The notes below the pieces were generated by a model. It ran no database searches. It was not told where the DNA came from and saw only the letters and a program-made list of their open reading frames with translations. A stretch of DNA of 64,000 nt from Fuscovulum ytuae (GTDB lineage: Bacteria > Pseudomonadota > Alphaproteobacteria > Rhodobacterales > Rhodobacteraceae): the NCBI RefSeq assembly GCF_029953595.1, contig NZ_CP124535.1, forward strand, positions 1,334,001 to 1,398,000. Direction: 5' to 3'. The position numbers were made by a program, and so were the translations under genes. Shown in pieces: positions 19,843 to 30,799 of the stretch; the first letter of the stretch is position 1, and every line of letters begins with the position of its first letter.

Positions 19843-20459
19843 CAATCTCAGCACAACCCACCCTTCGCCCACAGGGCCGAGCCGAGGCCGCAGAACAGAC
19901 CGCCGCGCGCCTGCTCGCCACCGCGCGGCAGTCCTTTGCCACCCAAGGGTTCGCCCATGTCTCGCTCGATGCATTGGCCGCCGAGGCAGGCGTGACCCGT
20001 GGCGCATTGCATCACCATTTTCAGAACAAGGCCGGGCTGTTCGAGGCCGTCTTCCGTGCCGTCGATGCCGAAATCGGGGATGAACTTGACCGCATCTACG
20101 ACGCCGCAGGCGACCCGTGGCACGGCCTCACCGCCTGTTATCACGCTTATCTCGACCTCGCGCTGCAACCCGCCAATGCGCGCATCCTCTTTCGCGATGC
20201 GCCTGCCGTCATGGGGGCCCGCGCGATGGATATCCTGATGGAAAGCGGCTTTGCCACCATCGTCGAAGAACTTGCAGCCCTTATAGCGGCGGGGCGTATC
20301 CGCCCGCTTGACCCCGTCGCAGCAGCGCATCTGCTGAACGGTGCGGTGATGGCGCAGGCGCTCTGGCTCGCGGGTTGCGATGGCGGCACGGATGCGCAGC
20401 GCAGCGCCGCGCATGCCGCGCTCGCGGCCATCTTCGACGGTCTTACCGTGACGCGCTGA
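19839..20459 (+). CDS. TetR/AcrR family transcriptional regulator
   Basis: 206 aa. The N-terminal HTH (about residues 40-60) is LDALAAEAGVTRGALHHHF followed by NKAGLFEAVF, the classical TetR pattern. The C-terminal ligand-binding domain is variable. It is divergent from the MATE exporter and probably its local repressor. No ribosome site is visible because the start codon is inside an operator, so the mRNA may be leaderless or have a very short leader. It ends directly against the converging C26 peptidase gene. Confidence 0.9.
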   Translation: MSISAQPTLRPQGRAEAAEQTAARLLATARQSFATQGFAHVSLDALAAEAGVTRGALHHHFQNKAGLFEAVFRAVDAEIGDELDRIYDAAGDPWHGLTACYHAYLDLALQPANARILFRDAPAVMGARAMDILMESGFATIVEELAALIAAGRIRPLDPVAAAHLLNGAVMAQALWLAGCDGGTDAQRSAAHAALAAIFDGLTVTR

Positions 20460-21257
20460 TCAGGCCCGCCGTGCCAAAGCTGCAGGCCCCGCCCGCCGTG
20501 CGGCGGCAAATTCCGCCACCGCCTTGCCAAAGGCCGTGAACAGCGGCCGCGACACCGGATCGGCGGCGGCATTCCATTCCGGATGCCATTGCACCGAAAG
20601 GGTAAACCCCGGCGCATCCTTCACATAGATCGCCTCGGGCGTCCCATCCGGGGCCAGACCGTCAATCACGATCCCCTGACCCGCCCGCGCGATCCCCTGC
20701 CCGTGCAGCGTGTTGGTCATCACTTCTTCCGCCCCCATCAGCCGATGAAACACGCCCCCCGGCGTGAACCGCACCGAATGGCGCAGGGCGAACTTCTCTT
20801 CCATCGTGCCATCAGGCGGCATCCGATGGTTCATCCGCCCCGGCAGATCGCGGATCTCGGGGTGTAGCGTGCCGCCCAGCGCCACATTCACCTCTTGAAA
20901 CCCACGGCAAATGCCAAGGAAGGGCTGTCCCCGCGCGACGCACTCCCGCACCAAGGGCAGCGTCACCGCATCCCGGCAGCGGTCGAAACTGCCATGCGCG
21001 GGCGTCTCTGCCTCGCCATATTCGCTCGGATGCACATTCGGGCGCCCCCCGGTCAAAAGGAACCCATCGCAAAACTCCAGCAACTCCTCAACCGACACGA
21101 AAGCCGGGTTCGTTGGAATGATCACCGGCAGGCATCCCGCCACCTTCGCCACCGCCTCGGAATTCATAAGGCCACCGGCATGGACGGGATATTCGTTGTT
21201 GATCATGTTCATGTTGCCGATGATCCCGACAACAGGTCGGCGGCCTTGGGCTGTCAT
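20460..21257 (-). CDS. Gamma-glutamyl-gamma-aminobutyrate hydrolase family protein (peptidase C26)
   Basis: 265 aa class I glutamine amidotransferase-like hydrolase. The nucleophile motif is GICRGFQEVNVALGG and the catalytic His-Glu is in QWHPEW. This matches PuuD-type enzymes that cleave gamma-glutamyl-GABA in putrescine breakdown. No other put/puu genes are adjacent, so the physiological substrate is uncertain. Its stop abuts the tetR stop with no gap. Confidence 0.85.
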   Translation of the reverse strand: MTAQGRRPVVGIIGNMNMINNEYPVHAGGLMNSEAVAKVAGCLPVIIPTNPAFVSVEELLEFCDGFLLTGGRPNVHPSEYGEAETPAHGSFDRCRDAVTLPLVRECVARGQPFLGICRGFQEVNVALGGTLHPEIRDLPGRMNHRMPPDGTMEEKFALRHSVRFTPGGVFHRLMGAEEVMTNTLHGQGIARAGQGIVIDGLAPDGTPEAIYVKDAPGFTLSVQWHPEWNAAADPVSRPLFTAFGKAVAEFAAARRAGPAALARRA

Positions 21258-21489
21258 GGCGTGGTCATCCTTCCGTCGTCCTACAGGATAGGCCGCCTAG
21301 CCGCGCCTGCAAAGGCCCCTGCCCCTTTTGCCCTGTGCGCCCATGCAGGGGCGGGGTGCAAAGGCCCCGCCGCAGGGCATTCCGCCCGACGAATGCGCAG
21401 CGCGCAAAACTGTCACGTCCCTGTGTCTTGCCTTCCAGCAGGGGGAACCTTTCAGACTCTTTCGACAAGCTGAACCAAACGAGGAATCC

Positions 21490-21870
21490 ATGACCCGCCA
21501 CCTGTCCATCGCCGCCCTTCTTTCCCTGACCTTCGCCCTTCCCTTGGCGGCCCAGACGGCGGATCATTCCGGCCATGGCATGTCGCATGGGGCCGACCAC
21601 GGGATGATGGACGACAGCCCCTCCACCATGGCCTTTAAGGATGCCAATGCCCGCATGCATATGGGCATGGATATCCCCTTCACCGGCAATGCCGATATCG
21701 ATTTCATCCGTGGCATGATCGCCCACCATCAGGGGGCCATAGACATGTCGCGCGTCGTGATCGACCACGGCACCGACTCCGATGTGAAGAAGCTGGCAGA
21801 AGAGATCATCGCAGCCCAGGAAGGCGAGATCAAATGGATGCAGGATTGGCTTGCCAAGAACGGCGGCTAA
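21490..21870 (+). CDS. DUF305 domain periplasmic protein
   Basis: 126 aa with a signal peptide (MTRHLSIAALLSLTFALPLA, cut near AAQTA). The mature part is rich in His and Met: DHSGHGMSHGADHGMM, then MHMGMDIPF. The DUF305 hallmark FIRGMIAHHQGAIDMSRVV follows. Met/His-rich DUF305 proteins are often linked to copper handling; that role is inference here. The ATG at 21490 follows an ACGAGGAA ribosome site. It converges with the aminotransferase gene, overlapping it by 4 bp at the stops. Confidence 0.85.
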   Translation: MTRHLSIAALLSLTFALPLAAQTADHSGHGMSHGADHGMMDDSPSTMAFKDANARMHMGMDIPFTGNADIDFIRGMIAHHQGAIDMSRVVIDHGTDSDVKKLAEEIIAAQEGEIKWMQDWLAKNGG

Positions 21871-23075
21871 ACCACCGCGCGCCCCACAACCCCGGCGGCG
21901 GCGGCAAGGCCGCCCTCACCAAAGGGAATGCCAAGGCTGACCATCCCCGCCTCCATCACCGCCAGTGCGCCCAGCGTCATATGTGCATTCACATGCCCCA
22001 TATGTGCCACCCGTAGGAAGCCGTGATAGGCGGGGTCCGTCGATGCCGCCATCCCCAGCCCGATCCCCAACGTCACGCCCGCCTTCTGTTCCGTCCATTC
22101 CCGCAGCCGCGTCGCATGCGGCGCACCCAACCGCGCCGCCGTGACCGATCGGCCCCGATGCACAGGCTCCGCGACGTTCAGCCCGATCTCCGGGTTCCCC
22201 GCGGCCCAGCAGTCGAACGCCGCCCAGACTGCCTGCGCCAGCACCTCATGCCGCGCCCAGACCGCCTCTAGCCCTTCCTCGTCCAAGATCATCGTCAGGC
22301 TTTCACGCAACCCGAACAGATGATGCGTCGGCGCCGTGCCGTTCCAATACTGCCAGAACTCCGCCGCATCCGCGCGCGGGGTCCAATCCCAATAGGGCGT
22401 CCGCAGGTCCGATGTCCGGCACCGCTCGCGCGCCTTTTCCGAAAACCAGACGAACCCGATTCCCGGCGGCACCATCAGCCCCTTCTGGCTGGCCGCCACC
22501 ATCACATCGACGCCCCATGCATCCATGCGAAACGCGTCACAAGCCAGGGACGCGATGCAATCCACCGCCAGCAGCGCGGGATGCCCCACCGCATCCATCA
22601 CCGACCGCAACTGCGCCACATCCGTCCGCACCGTGCTCGCGGTATCCACATGCGTCGTCAGCACCGCCTTGAAGCGATGCGCCTTATCCGCCCGCAGCGC
22701 CGCCTCCACCCGCGCGAAATCGACAGGGGAGGATTTGCCGAAATCCAGCACCTCCACCTCTACCCCCAGCGCCCGCACAGACTCGGCCCAGGACAGGCCG
22801 AACCGCCCCGTCGCCAAGACCAGCGCCCGGTCCCCGCGCGAGAAGAGGTTCATATTCGCCGCTTCCCAGACGCCATGCCCATTGGCGATGAACAGCGCCA
22901 CGTTCTGTGCCGTCCCCGCCACCCGCCGCAGATCGGGCCACAGCGTTTCCACCATCTCCGGCAGCTTGCCCTCATAGATATTGGGGGCCGCCCGATGCAT
23001 GGCCGCCAGAACGCGGTCAGGCATCACCGAAGGGCCGGGAATGGCCAGATAAGGGCGGCCGTTCGACAGGGTCAT
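21867..23075 (-). CDS. Class V PLP aminotransferase (alanine/serine-glyoxylate type)
   Basis: 402 aa PLP enzyme resembling alanine-glyoxylate and serine-glyoxylate aminotransferases. The N-terminus is YLAIPGPSVMPDRVLAAM. The PLP lysine lies in VDVMVAASQKGLMVPPGIGF, and a conserved GLRESL follows. The ATG at 23075 has AAGGAGG 4-5 bp upstream and is preferred over the in-frame codon at 23102. It probably moves an amino group to glyoxylate. No neighbouring serine-cycle genes are seen. Confidence 0.85.
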   Translation of the reverse strand: MTLSNGRPYLAIPGPSVMPDRVLAAMHRAAPNIYEGKLPEMVETLWPDLRRVAGTAQNVALFIANGHGVWEAANMNLFSRGDRALVLATGRFGLSWAESVRALGVEVEVLDFGKSSPVDFARVEAALRADKAHRFKAVLTTHVDTASTVRTDVAQLRSVMDAVGHPALLAVDCIASLACDAFRMDAWGVDVMVAASQKGLMVPPGIGFVWFSEKARERCRTSDLRTPYWDWTPRADAAEFWQYWNGTAPTHHLFGLRESLTMILDEEGLEAVWARHEVLAQAVWAAFDCWAAGNPEIGLNVAEPVHRGRSVTAARLGAPHATRLREWTEQKAGVTLGIGLGMAASTDPAYHGFLRVAHMGHVNAHMTLGALAVMEAGMVSLGIPFGEGGLAAAAGVVGRAVV

Positions 23076-23224
23076 CGCATCCTCCTTGGGGCAAGCGCCC
23101 AATGGCTATGCCCGCCGCAAAGGAAGGTCAACCACCCCCCCCACCCCCCCCCAACCCTTGCCGCTCCACCCCATTCGCGCTAGTCACGGGCACCCATAGG
23201 CCCCGCAGCCAAAGGCTTAGCCGC

Positions 23225-25015
<1,791 letters not shown>

Positions 25016-25047
25016 CGCTTATCTTGGCCCCCGAAAGGATACCGCAG

Positions 25048-25824
25048 ATGCACGGGGAAAAGGCCACAGATCGCCGGATCGTCACCCTCGACGGGGCCGA
25101 TGCGCTGCATTTTCTTCAGGGTCTTGTCTCCAACGATGTCCGCCCGCTGGAAACGGGCGCGGGCCTTGTCTGGGCCGCCCTCCTCACCCCGCAGGGCAAA
25201 TATCTGGCCGATTTCCTGATCGCCCGCCTGCCCGACGGCACCCTTCTTCTTGACCTGCCCGAAGCGCTGGCCGATGCCACGCTCCGCCGCCTGAACATGT
25301 ATCGCCTGCGCGCCGATGTGCGCCTCGCGCCGTCGTCCCTGCACGTCCTGCGCGGCCTAGGCCCCGCCCCTGAAGGCGCCTTCCCCGACCCGCGCCATCC
25401 AGCCTTGGGCTGGCGGCTCTACACCACCACCCCCGGCACGGACCCCGCCATCGACTGGGACGCGATCCGCGTCGCCCATGTGATCCCGGATGCGGGCCGC
25501 GAACTGATCCCCGATGACAGCTATATCCTCGAAGCGGGGTTCGAACGCCTGCACGGCGTCGATTTCCGCAAGGGCTGTTATGTCGGGCAAGAAGTCACCG
25601 CACGGATGAAGCACAAGACCGAACTGCGCAAAGGCCTTGTCCGCGTCCGCATCACGGGCGACGCCCCTTTCGGCAGCCCGATCTTGGCCGATGGGCGCGA
25701 GGCTGGAACCCTTTTCACCCGCTCTGGCGACCACGCCCTTGCCCATCTCCGGCTCGACCGCGCGACAGGCCCGATGCAGGCCGGAGAAGCCACAATCACC
25801 CTTGCCCCGGACAATGTGGCATGA
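25048..25824 (+). CDS. ygfZ: YgfZ/GcvT-family folate-binding protein
   Basis: 258 aa protein of the YgfZ family, which helps Fe-S cluster enzyme maturation using folate. The signature KGCYVGQEVTARMKHK is present near residue 178, and the N-terminal IVTLDGADALHFLQGLVSND is typical. The ATG at 25048 follows GAAAGGA at 8-bp spacing; the TTG at 25024 is the alternative. It is in line with the ABC exporter and may be cotranscribed. Confidence 0.9.
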   Translation: MHGEKATDRRIVTLDGADALHFLQGLVSNDVRPLETGAGLVWAALLTPQGKYLADFLIARLPDGTLLLDLPEALADATLRRLNMYRLRADVRLAPSSLHVLRGLGPAPEGAFPDPRHPALGWRLYTTTPGTDPAIDWDAIRVAHVIPDAGRELIPDDSYILEAGFERLHGVDFRKGCYVGQEVTARMKHKTELRKGLVRVRITGDAPFGSPILADGREAGTLFTRSGDHALAHLRLDRATGPMQAGEATITLAPDNVA

Positions 25825-26058
25825 GCTTTGCCCTCGTCACTGTGACGTGACGGGAAAAAGGCACAAATAAGTTGAAGAATTGTAAACACTGCCTATATGT
25901 CGCGGGCAGGTTATCGCCGATCCGACGATATATTGTATCGATACAGGAAAGTCTTGCACCAAATGCATGGCTGACCTGCTAAAAGGACAATACCGAATCG
26001 TGACCAAATGGTCATATTCGCCGGACGCCAGAAAAGACAAGAACAGGACAACGACGAG
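25825..26058. other. Intergenic region, 234 bp, A/T-richer than the surroundings
   Basis: No gene is seen. It is noticeably richer in A+T than its neighbours and contains TTGAAG, a 16-bp spacer and TATATG near 25873-25900, a possible promoter for the downstream small gene. This is weak evidence. Confidence 0.3.
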
Positions 26059-26385
26059 ATGGTCGATTTCGTTGATGGCACCGCCTTCAATTACGAACAG
26101 GGTCAGCGGGCGCGCAAGCTCTTCGCTGCCGTGGTTCTCGCTGCGCTCGATGATGCGATCGCGGATGACAAGAAATACGGGAATGGCCCGGAACAGATCG
26201 CCCGCTGGGCGCGCTCCCGCGATGGGCGCGAAGTTCTGTCCTGCGCCGGGATCGATCCCAATGAACGGGTCGTCAAAGGCCTGATGGATTTCGTCGCCAA
26301 AGGCGTGCGGACTTCTGTCGCGCTGTCGCGCGAGGAATCGGAACGCCGCCACGCGCTTGAGGCCGAACAGGCCGAAGCCGCCTGA
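26059..26385 (+). CDS. Small conserved hypothetical protein (DUF6280-like)
   Basis: 108 aa from the ATG at 26059 (MVDFVDGTAFNYEQGQRARK); an upstream in-frame ATG at 26008 would add 17 residues. It is soluble, with a helical core KLFAAVVLAALDDAIADDKK and GPEQIARWARSRDGREVLSC, and a charged C-terminal helix ending in an Ala/Glu run. I recognise the sequence as a Rhodobacterales-restricted conserved protein, probably DUF6280, of unknown role. The strong terminator at 26412 follows. Confidence 0.7.
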   Translation: MVDFVDGTAFNYEQGQRARKLFAAVVLAALDDAIADDKKYGNGPEQIARWARSRDGREVLSCAGIDPNERVVKGLMDFVAKGVRTSVALSREESERRHALEAEQAEAA

Positions 26386-26411
26386 TCAGGGCGCGTCGTC
26401 CCGCCAAAGCA

Positions 26412-26441
26412 AAACGCGCCCCATGGGGCGCGTTTCGTTTT
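26412..26441. terminator. Bidirectional rho-independent terminator
   Basis: Perfect palindrome with arms AAACGCGCCCCA and TGGGGCGCGTTT (26412-26435). CGTTTTTC follows on the plus strand, and TTTTGCTTTGG lies at the far foot on the minus strand. It separates converging genes. Confidence 0.85.
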
Positions 26442-26455
26442 TCCCGGCAGTCGCC

Positions 26456-27475
26456 TTATTCGAAATCCCGCACCGCAAGCGCCCGCGCAATTTCGGCGCG
26501 CACCAGCTTGCGCACATTGCGGGTGATCCGCTCGCCCAGCGCGCCCTGCAATTCCTCGCGGATGATGTCACGCACCAGATCGCGCAGCATCTCTTCGTCG
26601 AAATGCCGATCATCATGGTCGTCATCGTCAAACCGCGCAAAGACCGTGGCCGTCGCCTCATCCTCCAGCTCGCGCCGAATCTCGGCCTCGGCGGCATCGG
26701 CCCAATCGGCATCCTCTGACACGGCGGACGGCCCCGCTGTCGCCGCAGGCGCTGACTCAAGCGCCACCTCCGGCTCGGCCTCTACCTCCGTCTCCATCCG
26801 CGCCCAATCGGGCAGATCGGATGGCACCGCGCTTTCCGGCGCAGGCAAACCGCCCTCCACAGGCGTGGGACGGTCAATCGCCATCGGCTCCACCTCGGAC
26901 CAACCCGGATCTTCGGGCGCCTCGGCCTCCATCGGGGCCTGTTCACCGGGGTCGGACCAATTCGCTTCCGGCGCATCCGACGGCGGCCAGTCCTCGGCCT
27001 CGGTCACCATCGGTGCCTCTGCCTCCTCGGCCTCCATCTCCATGGACGGATCGGCCGTCTGTTCCACCGGGGCGACCGGGGCCTCGGACCATGCCTCGCC
27101 CGCAGCCTCGACTGCCGCCTCTGCCTCGCTCGCCCAATCCGACCGCGGCTCCGCCGCCGCTTCGGCCACAGGTTCCCAATCCTCTTCCGGCATCGCCCGC
27201 GTCACGCGGTCCACGACCGATGCGCCCCGCCCTTGCCGCACCGACTGAAAAGACGGCACCGAGGCCTCAGAGGCCTTCGCCGCTTCTTCCGTTTCCGGAT
27301 CGATCCGCAGGGCCGGCGTCAGAATCAGCTTGTCCCCCGCCGGGGCCTCTGCCGCCGCCGCCACAGAGGGCGCAGCCGCCTCGGATTTCGGGCTGGGCCG
27401 CAGATCTTCGGACACCAGACGGCGAATAGAGGACAGAACATCCTCGATCTCGACGGAACTCAACCGTTCGGACAT
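26456..27475 (-). CDS. PopZ-like (DUF2497-type) acidic protein
   Basis: 339 aa in three parts. The short N-terminal helix is VEIEDVLSSIRRLVSEDLRP. A long, very acidic Ala/Glu/Pro-rich disordered middle spans about residues 35-270. A C-terminal helical block is LRDLVRDIIREELQGALGER followed by ITRNVRKLVRAEIARALA. Caulobacter PopZ has the same plan, with an N-terminal EEILASIRRIISED helix, an acidic linker and C-terminal oligomerising helices. I infer a polar organiser or chromosome-anchor relative. It lies downstream of tolC on the same strand, across a hairpin. Confidence 0.55.
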   Translation of the reverse strand: MSERLSSVEIEDVLSSIRRLVSEDLRPSPKSEAAAPSVAAAAEAPAGDKLILTPALRIDPETEEAAKASEASVPSFQSVRQGRGASVVDRVTRAMPEEDWEPVAEAAAEPRSDWASEAEAAVEAAGEAWSEAPVAPVEQTADPSMEMEAEEAEAPMVTEAEDWPPSDAPEANWSDPGEQAPMEAEAPEDPGWSEVEPMAIDRPTPVEGGLPAPESAVPSDLPDWARMETEVEAEPEVALESAPAATAGPSAVSEDADWADAAEAEIRRELEDEATATVFARFDDDDHDDRHFDEEMLRDLVRDIIREELQGALGERITRNVRKLVRAEIARALAVRDFE

Positions 27476-27557
27476 TTCGGTGCAGACCTCTCGGATGCGC
27501 GATGCATGGATACGATTCTATCGCCCACAACAGTGGCGATATCAAGGAAAGGCAACA

Positions 27558-27577
27558 GGCGGCACCCATGTGCCGCC
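27558..27577 (-). terminator. Hairpin downstream of tolC
   Basis: GGCGGCAC-CCAT-GTGCCGCC, a perfect 8-bp stem with a 4-nt loop, 26 bp after the tolC stop. On the minus strand it is followed by TTGCCTTTCCTTG. It is a probable terminator or attenuator before the PopZ-like gene. Confidence 0.55.
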
Positions 27578-27602
27578 TTGCCGTGACCCTTTGGCCAACC
27601 TC

Positions 27603-28967
27603 TTAGTCGCCGATCTTGTCGAGGATGCGCTGCAACTTCTTGCCCTGCGGGCTGGTGATCGGGGCGTTTTTCACGGCGTTATAATAGACCGCCGGGTCAT
27701 AGGTCGGCACGCCAAGACCCAGATGTTCCACAGACAAAAGCCCCATCGTCGACAACAGGCTATAGACGCCCACATAGCGCTGCGCCTCGGCCTGCAATTT
27801 CGTCGCCCGTGCGTCCAGCAGTTCCTGCTCGGCGTTCAGAACGTCAAGCGTCGTGCGCGCACCCAAGGTGGCTTCCTCGCGCACCCCTTCAAAGGCAGTC
27901 TGCGCGGCCTGCACCTGCAACGTGCCCGCCTGGATCGAGGCAGCCGCCACTTCCAGCGCAGACCAAGCATTGCCGACATTCTCGCCCACGGTGATCGTGG
28001 TCTGCAAAAGCCCCGATTCCGCCGCCTCTTTATTCGCCAGCGCCGCGCGATGGGCCGAATGCAGCGCGCCCCCGGCATAAAGCGTCTGGTTGAACGACAA
28101 GGACAGGCTATCGCGCCGGGTGTCGGTATCCACGTTTTTCGCAATGCCGCCCTGCAGGGTGATCGACGGGCGCATTTCGGCCTTCGTCGCTTCCACTCCC
28201 AGATTGGCGATCGTCACCTGACGCTGTGCCTGCAAAATGTCGGGATGGGTCCGCAGCGCGATCATGCGCGCCTCTTCCATCGACCGCGCGGTTTTGGGCA
28301 GCGCAGGCAGGCCCGCCAGATTGCCCGGATAGGCCCCGGTCACCGCACGATACCGCTCGCGCGCCACGGCGAAATCGCCTTCCGCCGCCGCCAGACCCGA
28401 CCGCGCCGCCGCAAGCCGCGCCTCGGCGATGGCCACATCGGTGCGCGTCACCTCACCCACCTCGAACCGATCCTGCGCCGCCCGCAATTCCTGCGTAATC
28501 AGCCGCACGTTGTTCTGGCGCAGCGACACGATCTCGGCCTGCAACCGCACATCGACATAGGCGCTGACCGCCGAAAGCAGCACCTGCGCCTCAAGATCCT
28601 TTAGCGCCTCGCGCGTTGCCAGCACGGTTTCCTTGGCGATCTCCACGCCCGCGCGCTTGCGCCCGAAATCGTAAACTGTCCACTGCACCGCCAATTGGAA
28701 GGTCGTCTGCAACTCATCCGCCCCGAACGTATCGGGGTCTGTATCGCTGTTCTGCGCTTCGGCCACGAAATTGACCACCGGGCGCAGCGCGGCCACTGCC
28801 TGCGCCACATCCTCATCCGCCGCCCGCAACAGCGCTTCGTTTTGATCCAAAAGCTTGGAGTTCTTATAGGCCGAAACCAGCGCATCGGCGAGCGTTTCAC
28901 CCTGAACCGCCCCGGCACCAAGCCCAAGGACGGAAACCGCCACAGCCGAAAGGAATCTGCGCATCAT
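27603..28967 (-). CDS. tolC: TolC family outer-membrane efflux/secretion channel
   Basis: 454 aa with a signal peptide (MMRRFLSAVAVSVLGLGAGA, cut near VQGE). It has the duplicated TolC architecture: ETLADALVSAYKNSKLLDQN near the start, long alpha-helical barrel segments with DQN/AQ-rich repeats, and a second repeat near NVGNAWSALEVAAASIQAG. It provides the outer-membrane exit duct for type I secretion or RND pumps. The ATG at 28967 is preferred because AGAGGG is well spaced; the codon two triplets upstream is TTG. It lies 89 bp after pcm. Confidence 0.92.
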   Translation of the reverse strand: MMRRFLSAVAVSVLGLGAGAVQGETLADALVSAYKNSKLLDQNEALLRAADEDVAQAVAALRPVVNFVAEAQNSDTDPDTFGADELQTTFQLAVQWTVYDFGRKRAGVEIAKETVLATREALKDLEAQVLLSAVSAYVDVRLQAEIVSLRQNNVRLITQELRAAQDRFEVGEVTRTDVAIAEARLAAARSGLAAAEGDFAVARERYRAVTGAYPGNLAGLPALPKTARSMEEARMIALRTHPDILQAQRQVTIANLGVEATKAEMRPSITLQGGIAKNVDTDTRRDSLSLSFNQTLYAGGALHSAHRAALANKEAAESGLLQTTITVGENVGNAWSALEVAAASIQAGTLQVQAAQTAFEGVREEATLGARTTLDVLNAEQELLDARATKLQAEAQRYVGVYSLLSTMGLLSVEHLGLGVPTYDPAVYYNAVKNAPITSPQGKKLQRILDKIGD

Positions 28968-29055
28968 CAACAACCCTCTCCCGTCGCGGCCCGTTCGGCG
29001 GCCCGCTCATTCCGATTGCCCCGCGCCAAAACCTTGCGGGGCCTGAACCATCACG

Positions 29056-29709
29056 TCAAAGAACGAACCCGCGCACCGCCGCAAATCCCGGCAAAACCGG
29101 GGCCGCGGCATTGAACACCTGCCGCCACGTCACCGCACCATCAATCTTATATCCCACACGCGCCACGCCCAATGCGCCTTCCATGAAGACCGCACCGATC
29201 CGCCCGCCTTCCTTCAGCTGATCAAGGATCGCCTGCGGCACCACCTCGACCCCGCCCTGAATGGTAATCACATCAAAAGGCGCATGTTTCGCATCCCCGG
29301 CGGTCAGCGGTCCCACCACAACGGCGGCATTGTCCACACCCTCGGCCGACAGGCTGCGCTGCGCCTCGGCGGCTAACGCCTCATCCTCCTCGACCGCGAC
29401 AACGGCATCGGCCAGACGCGCGATCACCGCCGTCGAATAGCCAAGGCCACACCCCAGATCGAGAACCAGCTCCGTTGGCTGCACATCCAGCGCATCCAGC
29501 ATCTTGGCCAGCGTCCGCGCCTCCAGCACCACACGTCCTGCGGCAATTTCAAGGTTCTCACCCACATAAGCCGCCTCGCGCTTGCCCTGCGGCACGAACA
29601 CCTCGCGCGGCACGGTCAGCATCGCCTCGATGATTGGAAACTTGGTCACGTCGGAAGGGCGCACCTGCGTGTCCACCATCATCACCCGCCGGGTCGCGAA
29701 GTCACTCAT
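29056..29709 (-). CDS. pcm: Protein-L-isoaspartate O-methyltransferase
   Basis: 217 aa SAM-dependent methyltransferase that repairs isoaspartyl residues. The SAM motif is [19 protein letters not shown], and the conserved [17 protein letters not shown] precedes it. The ATG at 29709 ([20 protein letters not shown]) is the family start; the 22 extra codons upstream look non-coding. It precedes tolC on the same strand, an arrangement I recall from other alphaproteobacteria. Confidence 0.9.
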   Translation of the reverse strand: MSDFATRRVMMVDTQVRPSDVTKFPIIEAMLTVPREVFVPQGKREAAYVGENLEIAAGRVVLEARTLAKMLDALDVQPTELVLDLGCGLGYSTAVIARLADAVVAVEEDEALAAEAQRSLSAEGVDNAAVVVGPLTAGDAKHAPFDVITIQGGVEVVPQAILDQLKEGGRIGAVFMEGALGVARVGYKIDGAVTWRQVFNAAAPVLPGFAAVRGFVL

Positions 29710-29908
29710 CGGTCTGAACTCATCAGTCTGGAGGTTTCCGTCAACGTGTCTGCCACACTTCACCGGGGTGGGCAACGGGCCAAAGGTCCGAACGCGAACA
29801 AGGCTTTGCGTCTTGTCGCCGCGCCGCCACGCTTTTTAGTGGCACAAGCGGGTCTTGCAAATCCCGCGCAACCGGGGTTCCCTGCCCGCGCTTCAGAGGG
29901 AGGGACGG

Positions 29909-30754
29909 ATGAAACTGTTGCGCGTGGGTCAACCCGGGGCCGAAGTGCCGGCCATTCTTGATGCGGCAGGCCGCATTCGCAGCTTGCAGGGCATCGTGCC
30001 CGATATTGCGGGCCAAACGCTGACGCCCGAGGGCCTTGACCGCCTGCGCGCCATTGACCCGAACACCCTGCCCGAACTGCCCGCCGATGCCCGCATCGGC
30101 CCCTGTGTCGGTCAGGTGGGCAAATTCGTCTGCATCGGCCTGAACTATGCCGATCACGCCGCGGAATCGAATCTGCCGGTGCCGAAGGAACCAGTGATCT
30201 TCCTGAAAGCCAATTCCGCCATCGTCGGCCCGAATGACGACGTGCTGATCCCCCGCAATTCCCAAAAGACGGATTGGGAAGTGGAACTGGGCGTCATCAT
30301 CGGCAAACCCGCCTCTTACGTATCCGAGGCCGAAGCCATGGATCATGTCGCAGGCTATTGCGTCATCAATGACGTCTCGGAACGCGAGTTTCAGATCGAA
30401 CGTGGCGGCACTTGGGACAAGGGCAAGGGCTGCGACACCTTCGGCCCGATCGGCCCTTGGCTCGTGACGGCGGATGAGGTGGCCGATCCTCAGAACCTTT
30501 CCATGTGGCTCGATGTGGATGGCCACCGCTACCAGAATGGCTCGACAAAGACGATGGTCTTCGGCGTCCGCCATCTGGTGCATTACGTCAGCCAGTTCAT
30601 GACCCTGCATCCCGGCGACGTGATCTCGACCGGCACGCCCCCCGGCGTGGGGATGGGCGTGAAACCCGCGCCCGTCTACCTGAAAGGCGGCGAGGTGATG
30701 CGCCTTGGCATCGAAGGCCTTGGCGAACAGCGCCAGAAGGTGGGCCATGCCTGA
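29909..30754 (+). CDS. Fumarylacetoacetate hydrolase (FAH) family protein
   Basis: 281 aa enzyme of the FAH/HpaG/ureidoglycolate-lyase family. The metal-binding core is KTDWEVELGVIIGKPA and the catalytic loop GYCVINDVSEREFQ. STKTMVFGVRHLVHYVSQFM and STGTPPGVGMG follow, all family signatures. The ATG at 29909 follows GAGGGAGGG. The exact reaction (acylpyruvate hydrolysis, isomerisation or ureidoglycolate cleavage) cannot be told without context, and the neighbours give none. It is followed by two palindromic repeats. Confidence 0.88.
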   Translation: MKLLRVGQPGAEVPAILDAAGRIRSLQGIVPDIAGQTLTPEGLDRLRAIDPNTLPELPADARIGPCVGQVGKFVCIGLNYADHAAESNLPVPKEPVIFLKANSAIVGPNDDVLIPRNSQKTDWEVELGVIIGKPASYVSEAEAMDHVAGYCVINDVSEREFQIERGGTWDKGKGCDTFGPIGPWLVTADEVADPQNLSMWLDVDGHRYQNGSTKTMVFGVRHLVHYVSQFMTLHPGDVISTGTPPGVGMGVKPAPVYLKGGEVMRLGIEGLGEQRQKVGHA

Positions 30755-30757
30755 ACC

Positions 30758-30785
30758 GTAGGATGGGCGGTATCGCCCAACCTAC
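30758..30785. repeat. Dispersed palindrome, GTAGG-N-TGGGCG type (copy a)
   Basis: GTAGGATGGGCG, GTAT, CGCCCAACCTAC: a 12-bp stem with a single A-A mismatch. It lies 3 bp after the FAH-family stop, between converging genes. Confidence 0.6.
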
Positions 30786-30799
30786 CCATCGGCCCCCGC

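Noticed and set aside
23130-23156. Run of C residues (two blocks of eight to nine C) before the ABC exporter
   Set aside because: It might suggest phase variation, but it lies outside the likely coding start and is more simply a low-complexity C tract.
25870-25900. Promoter-like TTGAAG-N16-TATATG before the small hypothetical gene
   Set aside because: Only a weak match in an A/T-rich stretch; noted in the intergenic entry but not called as a promoter.
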